From Karstenula rhodostoma CBS 690.94 (taxonomy: Eukaryota > Ascomycota > Dothideomycetes > Pleosporales > Didymosphaeriaceae): a stretch of 64,000 nt of DNA. The stretch lies in contig MU001497.1 of the NCBI GenBank assembly GCA_010093485.1, positions 1,861,031-1,925,030 of the forward strand. Direction: 5' to 3'. Made by a program: the position numbers and the translations under genes. The notes under the pieces were generated by a model that was not told the origin of the DNA, ran no database searches, and worked only from the letters and a program-made list of their open reading frames with translations. Below are positions 21,552 through 31,949 of this stretch, in pieces; the stretch's first letter is position 1; each line of letters begins with the position of its first letter.

Positions 21552-23082
21552 GGTGGTCACATAGCGGGGTGGGTGGAGGTAAGTGGTGGGCGTACAGGTG
21601 CAGCAGCAGCGTCCTTGCCGCCGTCTGCTGCTCTTCTTTGCTTCCGCGACCTGAAGAAAGCAACAAGCCTCTGTCGCCTGCTCTGCTTCTCGTTCCCCGG
21701 TGCTATCTGGGCATCGGCAGCTACGTTCTTCAGGCGTTTGCGTAGCGGCATGGTGAGTTTGCTATGTCGAGTAGGGAGAAGGCGTGACGCATGCTGGCAA
21801 GGGATATTTGTGCAAGGCGCGTCCCCGGCGGCGTCAACAAATTACCCAGGCCTGGTCTCGTCAATGGCCCAGGCGAGATGGATCAAACAGGGCAGCCATC
21901 CTTGACGCCTGGAACCTGGAACAACAACGCGCCCACGGCGGACGGAGCAGTTCCCTGTCACGCATCCCGCCTATCGTTGACCCACGCGCGTGACGGCCTA
22001 TCGCTGGCCTGACACGCCACTTCCATCGCGGCTGCATCGACACCCGCCCACGCCTCTTCAATCGTGTCTTGACCTCCCACCCTTCGACAGGCATCCAGGA
22101 GCCTTTGTTTCAAACGCGCTTGGGTGCACGAGCTGACGAGGTGGCTGTTCGCCCATTGTAAACGAGATGAGCCCTGCCATGGAAGCGGAGCCGGCTTCTG
22201 GAAGCTCAGACGACGCCAAGGCCCATTTTCCCGGTTCCAAGCGCGGGGTCCCTTAGTCATGCCAGCTGGCCCCCACCCCGCCATCCCGCCATCCCGCCAT
22301 CTATCCCGACCTGTCATTGGTTGAAAATACGCCTCCCTTCTGACAACGATCTGGCCAAGTCAACCAGCAAGTACATTCTGCTTACACAACGGCACAGTAA
22401 CCAAAGCCAACGCCATCAAAGGCCTCACCACAGGCCTCATATCAACGAGTTCACTGTGCCGAGGGACTTGCTGGAGTACTTCTTCCTGAATGAACGGCTA
22501 CCGGGGAAGCTTGGTCGGTCGTACCATGGAATCGTATTGGTTTCGTGGTAAGCTTATGTCACCGACCGTGCTATGTACGTATCACAAGACCTTCAGGCAG
22601 ACGGGATGTGTGCTTGTTCAACCGATTTACCATGAAACAGATATTCACGCCGCATATGCCTCTTACAAGCCCCCAAAGATTTTGATTCACTGCTGTCTGA
22701 GTCTTCTCTTGTCGATCGCAACAGACGTGTCTCATTTTTGGCTCTTGATGACACTGTTAGGGCCTGGGCTTGTCGTTGCGTTCCAACTCCGCTTTCATGT
22801 ACTGGATTGGGTGAACCCTACTTCACCTCTTACTGCAGTGTTCGAGACCTCTCACTACACGCTCAAAAGTCTCTTACTGCCCGGTCCGAGGCCTTTTAGT
22901 GCAGGAGCGCTGCACCATTCTCACTTGCCATTCTTGATATTTCACTTGAACCTCAACTTTGACGACTTGTTAAGATCTGCTCTTCGGCATCATTCGCTTC
23001 AACCCGACTATCGCTCTCTTCCCACTCGTATCGTAAGCTGGATATATTTCCCTTACACCACGTTGCAGAGCGCATTTTCACC
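21552..23082. other. Divergent intergenic region
   Basis: It separates the minus-strand 977-aa gene from the plus-strand nucleotidyltransferase-like gene. An open frame from 22,490 runs into the downstream gene but has no family similarity before 23,083 and is better explained as upstream sequence. A 9-bp tandem repeat (about ccatcccgc, three copies) lies near 22,280-22,302. The part at 21,557-21,751 may be an extra exon of the minus-strand gene. Confidence 0.4.
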
Positions 23083-24861
23083 ATGGGTGGACACGCCTTC
23101 CGGGGCCTCTCCTGCCCTCGCATGTCGCCAGAGGTGTACCTCAAAATACGCGAACAAACCACTAATGTACGTACACCATTCCACGAAAGGCCTGCGAGCG
23201 TCTCTTGTGTGGTCTCTCCTCCATGCTGACCACGCCCAGATCCTCCGCTCGCTCTTCGCGCACGTCGTCGTCCCCACAGAGATGCCCGAAAAACCCGACT
23301 ACGGCGACGTCGACTTCCTCGTCTCCGGTTTCCTGCTCGAGCCACCCGACTCCCCCCTAAACTGGCAGCGCATGGTCTCCACTACCAGAGACGCGCTCAA
23401 TACCCCCCACGGCAGACAGGGTCACCTAAACCCCGACGTCATGTATTTCGCAATCCCCCATCCGAACGGCGAACACTGGATCCAGATCGACGTCAAAGTC
23501 TGCGCCACGCCTGACGAGGAAACCTTTGCGTGGATGCAGTTCCAGCTGCTCTACGCCAGCGGTCTGAAGATGCTAGGCTCCCTGGTCAAGCCGCTGGGAT
23601 TGACGATCAGTCCGGCGGGTCTGCACATCCGTGTGGAAGAGATGGAGTCCACCAATTTCCCAGGGAGTTTGGTCTTTGTGACCATGGAACCTGGCGACGT
23701 GCTCAAGATTCTGGGGCTGGACAGGCGCTTCCTGCGTGCGGGTTTTGACACTGTGGAAGAGAGTGTGTTTTATCTGCTTTCTATGGGACAGTGATGGAGG
23801 CTGACAAGACAGTCTGTGAGTACTTCACTGGGACTTGGGTGTTCAACCCGGCACACTACGCAGCCCGTCTCGAAGAGGGAAAGTACCGCGACCACCTCGA
23901 GGACCGCTCTGGGCCGTGGGTCGCCTTCGTCACCGAATGGCTACCGCAGCGCTATCCTGGCTATCGTCTACCTGACCAAGACATCCCGTTGCACGAGTGG
24001 CGCAAGCAGGTGAGGATTGCCGTGCGTGAGAAGGTCTTCACCATGTTTCCACACATCACACCGGAGTATTACGCGAAGCGCGCTGCTCACCTGAAGGAGG
24101 TCGAGGAGCAGCGTCTCCAGCAGCTACTTACGGTGAGCATCCCCGTGGGACAAGATGGCTGGAGCGACAGCATCCCCGAGCCCACCGTGGTCGTCCAAGA
24201 CGCAGCACCAGCGACACCACCACGCAAGCCCACCATCCAAGCGCAATGGGATACCGCGTGCACCTCAGATCCCCACAGTTTGACGCCAGGCGCCACTGGA
24301 GGCCTCTCCTTCTCGCCTCCGCCAACACCCCCGCGAACGCCGCCTCCCTCGGTTCAGTCCAGCAAGCTTGAGACCCCAACTACCGGTAACCCTCTCTCAA
24401 CACCCCTGCACCTCCAGCACCTCCCCCGCAACCCTCCTCTCGAGTTCATGGCCCACCCACCCCCGACCTCCATGTCCCCCGCCGCCAAGCTTCTCTGCCT
24501 CGCCCGGTGGACGCTCTTCGACCACACAACCGGAGCGCCGTACCTCGCCTGCACACCGCGCGAGAAGACTTTTTCCATGTGCTGGAGCGACAGCGGCGCG
24601 AGCGACGAGGTGCTTGTCGCGTGGGCGCAGGATATGTGGTGGGGTGTTTGGGTAAGGCAGGCGCGGGTGAATTATGTAGGGATGTGGAGACGGCGGTTTG
24701 AGAAGGAGGATGCGAAGAGGGAGAGGGAGAGGGTAGAGAAGGAGAAGGCGGAGAACGAGAAGGTGGAGAAAGACAAGGAGGGGGTGGAGAAGGTGGAGGT
24801 GGAAGTTGAGGCTAGGAGGGCGAAGATTTTGGAGAGGTTGGCGGCGATTAATGGGTGCTGA
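23083..24861 (+). CDS. Fungal protein with nucleotidyltransferase-like motif
   Basis: Exons 23083-23166, 23240-23762 and 23813-24861 give 551 aa. I chose the ATG at 23083 because splicing yields MSPEVYLKIREQTTN joined to ILRSLFAHVVVPTEMPEKPD. Residues 48-55 read DYGDVDFL and residues 110-113 QIDV. The GDxD...D spacing resembles the metal-binding carboxylates of nucleotidyltransferase folds, but the Gly-Ser motif is not evident, so activity is an inference. Then come LHIRVEEMESTNFPGSLVF and, after the second splice (VEE/ICEYFTGTWVFNPAHY), a conserved-looking block with a Trp/Tyr/Pro-rich stretch. A Pro/Ser/Thr-rich linker (about 310-410) contains PPPTPPRTPPPS. The C-terminus is a Lys/Glu coiled coil (KRERERVEKEKAENEKVEK). 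I recall proteins of this shape in many ascomycetes without a known role. Confidence 0.75.
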
Positions 24862-25178
24862 ATAGGGATTTGGTTGGTGCGATGCACGCTGCACTGGGGG
24901 TTAAGTCATGCATGGGATGAGTAACGGCATGAATAGCGGCGCGTGGAACCGGTCGCTTTGACAACGCCGATCTACGCCCTGGAAAAGCTTTGGATATAAT
25001 TGTTTGGGAAACACCTCATTCTTTGATAGGTGGACTTGCACATCGATATTATGATAGACAGAGGTCCCGATCCAGACACGATATCCATATTAGCGTGATG
25101 CATCCAACACTCGGAGATGTTCTCTCATCGATCTTCACCGATCATCATCGTAACCTCACCTTTTCATATTCCCTCTCC
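24862..25178. other. Convergent intergenic spacer
   Basis: It lies between the 3' ends of the nucleotidyltransferase-like gene and the Nudix gene. Nothing beyond likely 3' untranslated sequence is seen. Confidence 0.4.
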
Positions 25179-25846
25179 TCAAAGCATCGTCTTCGCGAAG
25201 TGCAGTCCCTCAGCCCAATGCCAAAGCCTGGCATCCACCCGCTTTCCCTCCTTGTCGTACTGGATCAATCGCTCATACAACTCTTCCAGTGGAACCACTA
25301 CCCGCTCGATGAACTCGCCATCATCTAGCGCCTGCTCCGGCTCTTGGTCGCCCTCCTTCAACTGCACCTCGACTGTTGCTAGCTGCATATTCGCCGTGCT
25401 CATGCCCGGGTCGCTTACAATGGTTGGGCTCAGACTAGTCACCTCGCCCCTGTATCCCGTTTCCTCGTGCAGCTCGCGAATGCTTGCCTCCTTGGGGGTC
25501 TCCTTCTCGTCGACGAGTCCCGCGGGAAACTCAACGCAGACGGCGTCAACGGGCGGGCGGTATTGCAGGATGATAATGGTCGAAGGTGGGCGGTTCGGGT
25601 GCCGTATCACGGTGCTGATAGCGACGGCATCGACGCCAGACTTGCCGCGCGTCTTGCGCGAGGCGGCTTCCCACACGCGCGACTTGCCGGTCTGGTCAGA
25701 CCACGAGATCTTCTGGAATTCGATCCTGAGGTGGAAAAAAATGAGGTTTTAGCCGGGGTGGCGAAGGCGTTTCCTGAGTCAACATACCACTTGGCCTCGT
25801 CGGCCGGGAGCGCGTCTACGGATGTGATTTTGGGTGCTTGCGGCAT
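25179..25846 (-). CDS. Nudix hydrolase, ADP-ribose pyrophosphatase type
   Basis: It hydrolyses ADP-ribose or related nucleoside diphosphate sugars to AMP and a sugar phosphate. Exons 25788-25846 and 25179-25725 give 201 aa, with the splice restoring AKW/IEFQKISW. The Nudix box is complete at residues 89-111 (G-x5-E-x7-R-E-L-H-E-E-T-G-Y). The preceding VEFPAGLVD is typical of the ADP-ribose subgroup, as is AISTVIRHP...ILQYRPPVD. The start used is MPQAPKITSVDALP. The frame is open upstream to an ATG at 25,969, which would add 41 residues rich in Arg, Ser and Leu (containing RRSLPSHCRSASKAPITRLL) like a mitochondrial targeting peptide. Either start, or both, may be used. Confidence 0.93.
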
Positions 25847-25969
25847 ATTGTAGGCTGCGAGGAGCGGGCGTTGGGTGCTCAACAGGCGGGTGATTGGGGC
25901 CTTAGAAGCACTACGGCAATGACTCGGGAGGCTGCGTCTAACCAATATGTAAGAGTAGCTCAAATGCAT

Positions 25970-26370
25970 TGGAGGGGGTACTGTACTTCGTGGCTGTGGG
26001 ATGGATGCGTCATGGTGGTGAGCGAACGACTTCCCCGCTGTCGTCATCATTGCACTAGCGCGTTTTCCAAGGTTCCAAGGTTCGCGCGCCATCACATGAC
26101 ATATACAGTAGACACCAGGGCAAAGTCCGAGTACACTTAGTACCGTATGGCTCAAGCCAACATCGAGCGAAGTTGGTCCCTGTCTCCCCGCAAATGGCGT
26201 AGAGCAATTCTTGAGGGTATTGAATAAAATCTCTGAGTACTATAACGCATCGTCAGCACCAAATATTGCTCAACTCCGAGGACACAAAGTGGCATACAGA
26301 ATTCTAGTACTTGAATAGTTACGGTCAAGCCTCAGTAACATCCCTGGAGTCATGTTATTAAGCACCGAAC
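25970..26370. other. Spacer at the start of the accessory region
   Basis: No gene is supported. The tandem ccaaggttccaaggtt at about 26,067-26,082 matches a motif near 17,322. This spacer marks the change from intact housekeeping genes to a region dominated by broken genes. Confidence 0.35.
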
Positions 26371-26373
26371 ACT

Positions 26374-27625
26374 TTGCCAGCGCCACAAACATCTCGCTCT
26401 GAGACCTGGTCCGTTCGTGCGCCGCTCGCTGCAGTCGGATACAAATCAGCTACCGCCAACACAAACCTCTGTCGCGCCATGATCACCCCTGCGACGAGCG
26501 AATCTAGTACGGACCGCAGTGTAGAGACTGACAATGAACCTTGGGCACGGCGCCAATCTCGGCCTTGGAACGGTCACGTTCGGCAGGAAGTCTATGAGTT
26601 CTTCCTTAACAAGCCTGAAAATGTCAATGGCGTTGGGTACCGAGCCGCTCACATCGAAGCATAAGTCGGAAAGCAGGTGGTCTCACAGTACTACGAGAAG
26701 AATGCAAGCTACAACTACTGCACTGGCTGCAGCACTGGTGGACGACAAGTATTTGAAGAGGCAATCCTATATCTCGGAGGCTTCGACGGCATCTTCATGG
26801 GATCTATGGGCGTGTGCTGGTTGCATATTATTGCCTCCAAAGGTATTTTTGTGCATCGGCGGGAATGGTGATCTCGAATCCCCCAGCCACATCACCGCAA
26901 CCCAGGAATCCGCTGTCGTTGCTGGAAGAAAAAATCACCGTAGTTTCAGTCAACACCGTGCGCGCAAAATCACCGCCACTCCCTGACTCCTCGGAGGACA
27001 TTGTGTATCCCGCATTCAGGCTCGGTGCCAGCACTTCGCTGTTCTCAGTGAACACCAAAGTCGTCAATTGCACTACGGTCCGCGATGGGCTACACACTCG
27101 TGGAAGACTACTGATGAGGCGCGGTGTACAACTGAAGTACATGGACACCCAAAAAGTTCTCGACCGCAGGGTTGAACCCGTGTGGTATCAACGTTGCGGA
27201 AGGCTCATCCCACAACGTGTTTGCGTACCGTGCTCGCGGCGGAAAGTTTCTTGCCTTCTCCGGTCGCGCAGATCCAACTGTGGCATTTGCGCTCGCATCA
27301 AGGACCCCCTAGCGCACCGCTGAAGCATTGGATCTCATACTGGATGACATGCATGGTCTTTTTCAGTTTTTCCACATCCCCGGTATGGATGACTGCCCCG
27401 GTGAGGTTGGACAATGGTCTATGGGAAACCTGGAGTCGACCGACCGACGGGCTCACCGTTCAACGATGGCCAAAGGGGCGCGCGCCAGCTACGCTCGTTG
27501 GAACGAAGTTTGTCGACGACAAACTGGACGTTGGAGGTTTTCGAAGCCGAATAACGCATTGCGTGTATCCTACGATAACATCAGTCTCTGGAACGGTGTT
27601 GACGGAAGCTGTTTGGTGCACCTGA
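26374..27625 (+). pseudogene. Tannase / feruloyl esterase family pseudogene
   Basis: Tannase-family esterases are secreted alpha/beta hydrolases that release gallic or ferulic acid from plant polyphenols. Pieces of one are spread over different frames in the right order: PENVNGVGYRAAHIEA (about 26,615-26,660); SYNYCTGCSTGGRQVFEEA (about 26,707-26,764), which holds the nucleophile motif G-C-S-T-G-G; AYRARGGKFLAFSGRADPTV (about 27,220-27,285); LFQFFHIPGMDDCPGE (about 27,355-27,405); and APATLVGTKFVDD (about 27,485-27,525). Frame changes and stops separate these blocks, and no intron set reconciles them. The N-terminal signal peptide and the STDTGH-type motif are degraded or missing. The copy is inactive. 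Confidence 0.8.
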
Positions 27626-27883
27626 TGGAATTCATTTCACAGAGAGGCGCGATCGACTAATGTGTATTTTCACGAATAACACAATCCGCCCATGCCCTAT
27701 CAACACCGCTTCGGATGCCTAATGGCGTGATCCAAACCTGCGCTGAGTTGGGAAAGCGGTCGATGTGGCTAAGCCCGAGTTTTTCCCGCATGCGACATTT
27801 CGTTCGGCCACGGCTAGATTTTCGTTGACCCCTGCAGGCACGATTCGCCTCGTCTTAATGCGGTCCTTGATACGCAATAGATT
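27626..27883. other. Left flank of the transposon, possible interrupted gene
   Basis: On the minus strand this piece and 31,415-31,480 form one continuous open frame if the transposon and one target-site copy are removed (…RTRN|LLRIKDRIKTRR…). No family is recognised. Confidence 0.3.
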
Positions 27884-27947
27884 GGATCCACGTCGCGGGC
27901 AGGCCTCTAAGTAATCGCGGGCAGGCCTATAACTAAATCTAGTTAAG
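27884..27947 (+). repeat. Left terminal inverted repeat of the transposon
   Basis: 64 bp, GC-rich at its outer end; pairs with 31,342-31,405 with a single mismatch (A here, G on the other copy). The flanking target-site copy is aatagatt at 27,876-27,883. Confidence 0.95.
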
Positions 27948-30753
27948 TTTTATATAGACTAAGAAGCTATTTTAAAATACTACTCTATAAAGTAAATTAC
28001 TATAAAAAGAAATTTTTTTTTAATAACTAAGTTATTATATTACTTAATATATAGATTCTTAATATTAGTATTTTAATTAGTATTATATATTATATATTAT
28101 ATTTATTACTTTCTATTACTAATATTAGCTATTACTTTTTATTAATTTAACTAATTATATATTTATTTTATATAAAAACTTAGTTATAATTATATTAAAC
28201 TTTATTTTTAATATTTTTAATATTAATAATAGTATCTTATTACTAATAAAATTAATATAAAACTTAGTATTTTATATATTTATAACTTAGATATCTATAC
28301 TTTCTATATCTAATTCTAATAATAATACTATTAATAAATATATAAAAAGATATAAAATACTTTATAATATTAATATTAATAATACTATAAGTAATTCTAA
28401 TAATAAAGGATTTATTAAGGAACTTTTAGAAGTTATTTAATAGTAGTATTATATTATTTATATAATAGGTACTTATATATTATATTAATATAAATTTAAA
28501 AATCTAATTATATATAGTAATATTAATTATACTAATTTTTATATATATAAAGGACCTTTATATATTTATAAACTAGTATCTAAAATAGTATTACTATTAT
28601 TATTAGTAATAATTAAATTCTTAGATAATTAAGGCTATAAGTATTAAGTTATATATAAGAAAACTAAATAGTATAAAAATATTACTAGTAAATAATATAA
28701 ATATAAAGTATAGTATTTATAATATAGTAGATATAAATATATTAAAAAGAAGAATTACTAAAAGTTTAATATAAGATTTTAGAAATATAGCTATTTATAT
28801 ATATTATATATTATTACTATAAATATATTTAATCTAGAGACTTTAGAATAGAAGATTCTATATATAGAAAGTTAGAAATATAAGTAATAATTTTTATTAT
28901 ATAATTACCTACTATATAAGAATATATATATATACTTTAAATATAAAAATAAATAGTAAAATAAAGATATTAAATAAAAGGTAATTATATACTTTAGTAC
29001 TTCTATTACTAATATATATAGTATTATAATAATATTATATTATAACTTTTTAAGTATCTAGCTAATATATAATAATATATATAACTTATACTTATAGTAT
29101 AAGTATAGAGAGTTATAATTAAAAATAAAAATAAAACTATTAAGAAAAAAGTTAATAAAAAAAGGATATTTTTTTAAATAAATTATATACTAGATTTTTT
29201 TAAATTTAATATATTTACCTAAAGTCTAGAACTAGTATCTAGTATAATTAGTATATTATTATTTTTAATTAATATTATTTTATTTTAGCTAAACTCTTAG
29301 TACTAGAATTCCTATTTATAATTTTCTAGGTATAAATTTAATATTAATAAATATATTACTTATTTTTTTTTTATTTATTTATATTATTAGTAAGTTTTTA
29401 TATAGGTACTAGATACTCTTCTTATTAACTATATCTTTAAGATAAATAAATATAATTAATTATTACTTAATATTATTAGTTCTAATAATAGTAATTATAT
29501 AATATATCTTAATATATACCTTATATTAATATATAATAAAAGAGCCTATAATCTTATTTTTAGCTAACTAAGAAAACTATTTAATAAATTTAAAATCTAA
29601 CTAAAAATTATTATTATAAATAGAAATTTTATTACTATTAATACTATTATATTAAGTTTTTTAGATATTCTATACTTATTTTACTAATAATATATAAATA
29701 AGTTAATATAGACTTATATATATATTATATATATAGAGAAGTTTAGCTAATATTATAATAGTACTAATTAGATTAATATACTAAAGATTAAGAACTTTAT
29801 AAAAATATATTATTAAATACTTAATATAGAGACTATTAAAGTTTTTAAAAATTATTTTTAGAGTATTAAATCTATATTCCTATATATAGAGTAATATCTA
29901 TATAAAATCTAATTAAATAACTATATAAATACTTTACTTAACTATTATATAAACTATTACCTATACTATAGATTAATAATAATATTAAAAGTTAAAAGTA
30001 TATATATCTATATTAAGTAATAGTTAAATACTACTAATAGTAATTTTTTATATCTATATAAATACCTTATAAGTTTTTATAAAAATTAAAATAATATTTA
30101 TTAGCTTACTAATAATATTATTACTAGTAAAATTACTTATTAAATATTAGATTTTATATTTAAAGTTATATAGAGCTATATTACTAATTATATAATTATA
30201 CTTATATATTAATAACTAATACTTATATATAGATATATAAGAAAAGTTAAAAATATAAAATATATTTTACTTTATTATAAAAACTTTTAGTAAATTATAA
30301 TAGATATATCTTATAACTATATAATAATAAAGAAAGACTATAAATTAGTAAGCCTTTAAACTACTAATTTTAATATATATTAGTAAATATTATATATATA
30401 AGATTTTTATATACTATTTATTAAATATATATTTAAGCCTATTATCTAATATATAAAGTATCTAATTTAGAGTATTAAATATAAGTTTATATTAGCTAAG
30501 TATTTTAATAATAACTATCTATTAGAAATACTAATATAAGTATTTATAAGTTAGTAACTAGTACTAAAGATTTTTATAATTCTTTATAAATTAATTTAGT
30601 AATATTAGATATAGATACTATATAAATAAATTATAAATTTAAATAATATAGATATTTAGATAATATAACTATTAATTTAGCTAATAATTTAGCTAGTAAT
30701 ATAGCTTTTACCTAATATATAAAAGTTTATTAGTAAATAATAATTTATAATTA

Positions 30754-30960
30754 TTATACTTTTAAATAGTTAATATAGTATCTATAAGTACTACTAACCT
30801 ATAATTAGACTACTTTTAAGTAATTAATATAGTATTTATAAATATTACTAGTCTATAATTAGACTACTTTTATATAATTAATATAGTATTTATAAGTATT
30901 ACTAGTCTATAATTAGGCTACTTTTAAATAACTAATATAATATTTATAGGTAATATATAA
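30754..30960. repeat. 54-bp tandem repeat inside the transposon, about 4 copies
   Basis: Units begin at 30,754, 30,808, 30,862 and 30,916, each like (g/t)actacttttaa..attaatatagtatttataagtattactagtctataatta. The period is exactly 54 bp. Confidence 0.9.
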
Positions 30961-31341
30961 TTATACTAATATATATATAAAAAAGTTTTTATAAGTAATA
31001 ATTATTTATAATTTAATATATACTAATATCTCTACTTATATACTATATATTATATAAAAACTAGTAAGGATTAATTTAAAATAAATAATATTATAAGTAA
31101 ATAATTCTTTAAAATTTAATAGAAGTTAATTTTATATATAGGCTATTTTTATACTTATATATATATATATTATAGAGCTTTTTTATATAGCTAGATTTTT
31201 ATTTAATTAAGTTTACCTTATTAAGCTTTTAATAATATTATAGTAGTTTTATTATTAAAAAATACTATATACTTATAGTAAATTATACTATAATATAATT
31301 TATTTATATAGTATTTTAGCCTATAGGACCCCCTATATATA

Positions 31342-31405
31342 CTTAACTAGATTTAGTTACAGGCCTGCCCGCGATTACTTAGAGGCCTGCCCGCGACGTG
31401 GATCC
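31342..31405 (-). repeat. Right terminal inverted repeat of the transposon
   Basis: Reverse complement of the left repeat with one mismatch. The outermost bases are ...cgtggatcc, followed by t and then aatagatt. Confidence 0.95.
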
Positions 31406-31949
31406 TAATAGATTGCGCGTCCGATTAAGGTCACCATTGCTGATCCCCGATGCCAAGTAGAACGTTCTGAGAGTCCTTGGCTGTCCTGAATTAGCTGGAG
31501 GCCGCGTTTTGCGTCGCCTGCATTGCAAGAGGTTAGCATGACCCTGGGTATTATTAGCGAGAAGGACTAAAGGAGAACTGCTGTCTTGTCAGTATGCTCC
31601 ACTAGTACGGCATCGCCCGGGGGGCTATCGAAAGCAGTAATTTAGTTGTGCACAATGTCGCTGCTAGGGTGTCGAGAAGCCATGCATTCTGCGGATTGGT
31701 GTATATGGCAAATAGTGGTTCCGAATTCCAACACTTGTTAGATAGCAACGAATGAAAGCAAAATTGGCAATGCGAATTCCGGGCAACTGTTTAGCGAAAA
31801 GATGGCTAGCAGACACGGTTGACTTCTCACCGGGTGAGATAAAAAAGGCTCACCACCGCACTCAATGCGATGCAGCCTGGAATAGATGTTTACAAGAATT
31901 AGGTCGTTCGGCATTAGGGTTGAAGTGTTATAACGTTCTTCACCTCGAC
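31406..31949. other. Right flank of the transposon and 3' side of the rhodopsin-type gene
   Basis: Apart from the minus-strand frame that continues across the transposon, I see no gene. The stretch nearest 31,949 is probably 3' untranslated sequence. Confidence 0.35.

Larger units (their letters stand above)
27884..31405. mobile_element. Class II (TIR) DNA transposon, RIP-degraded, 3522 bp
   Basis: The ends are inverted copies: 27,884-27,947 matches the reverse complement of 31,342-31,405 over 64 bp with one mismatch. Both ends start ggatccacgtcgcgggcagg and contain the 13-bp word cgcgggcaggcct twice, 22 bp apart, like a transposase-binding repeat. The flanks carry aatagatt on each side (27,876-27,883 and 31,407-31,414); if 9 bp, they differ by one C/T. 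An 8-bp duplication would suggest hAT, 9-bp Mutator-like; I cannot decide. The interior is nearly pure A/T with CpA and TpG almost absent, so any transposase gene is destroyed. A 54-bp tandem repeat lies at 30,754-30,960. Confidence 0.92.

Noticed and set aside
22490..23080. Long N-terminal extension of the nucleotidyltransferase-like protein
   Set aside because: It is open but lacks family features and passes through an intron; the ATG at 23,083 with splicing gives the conserved start.
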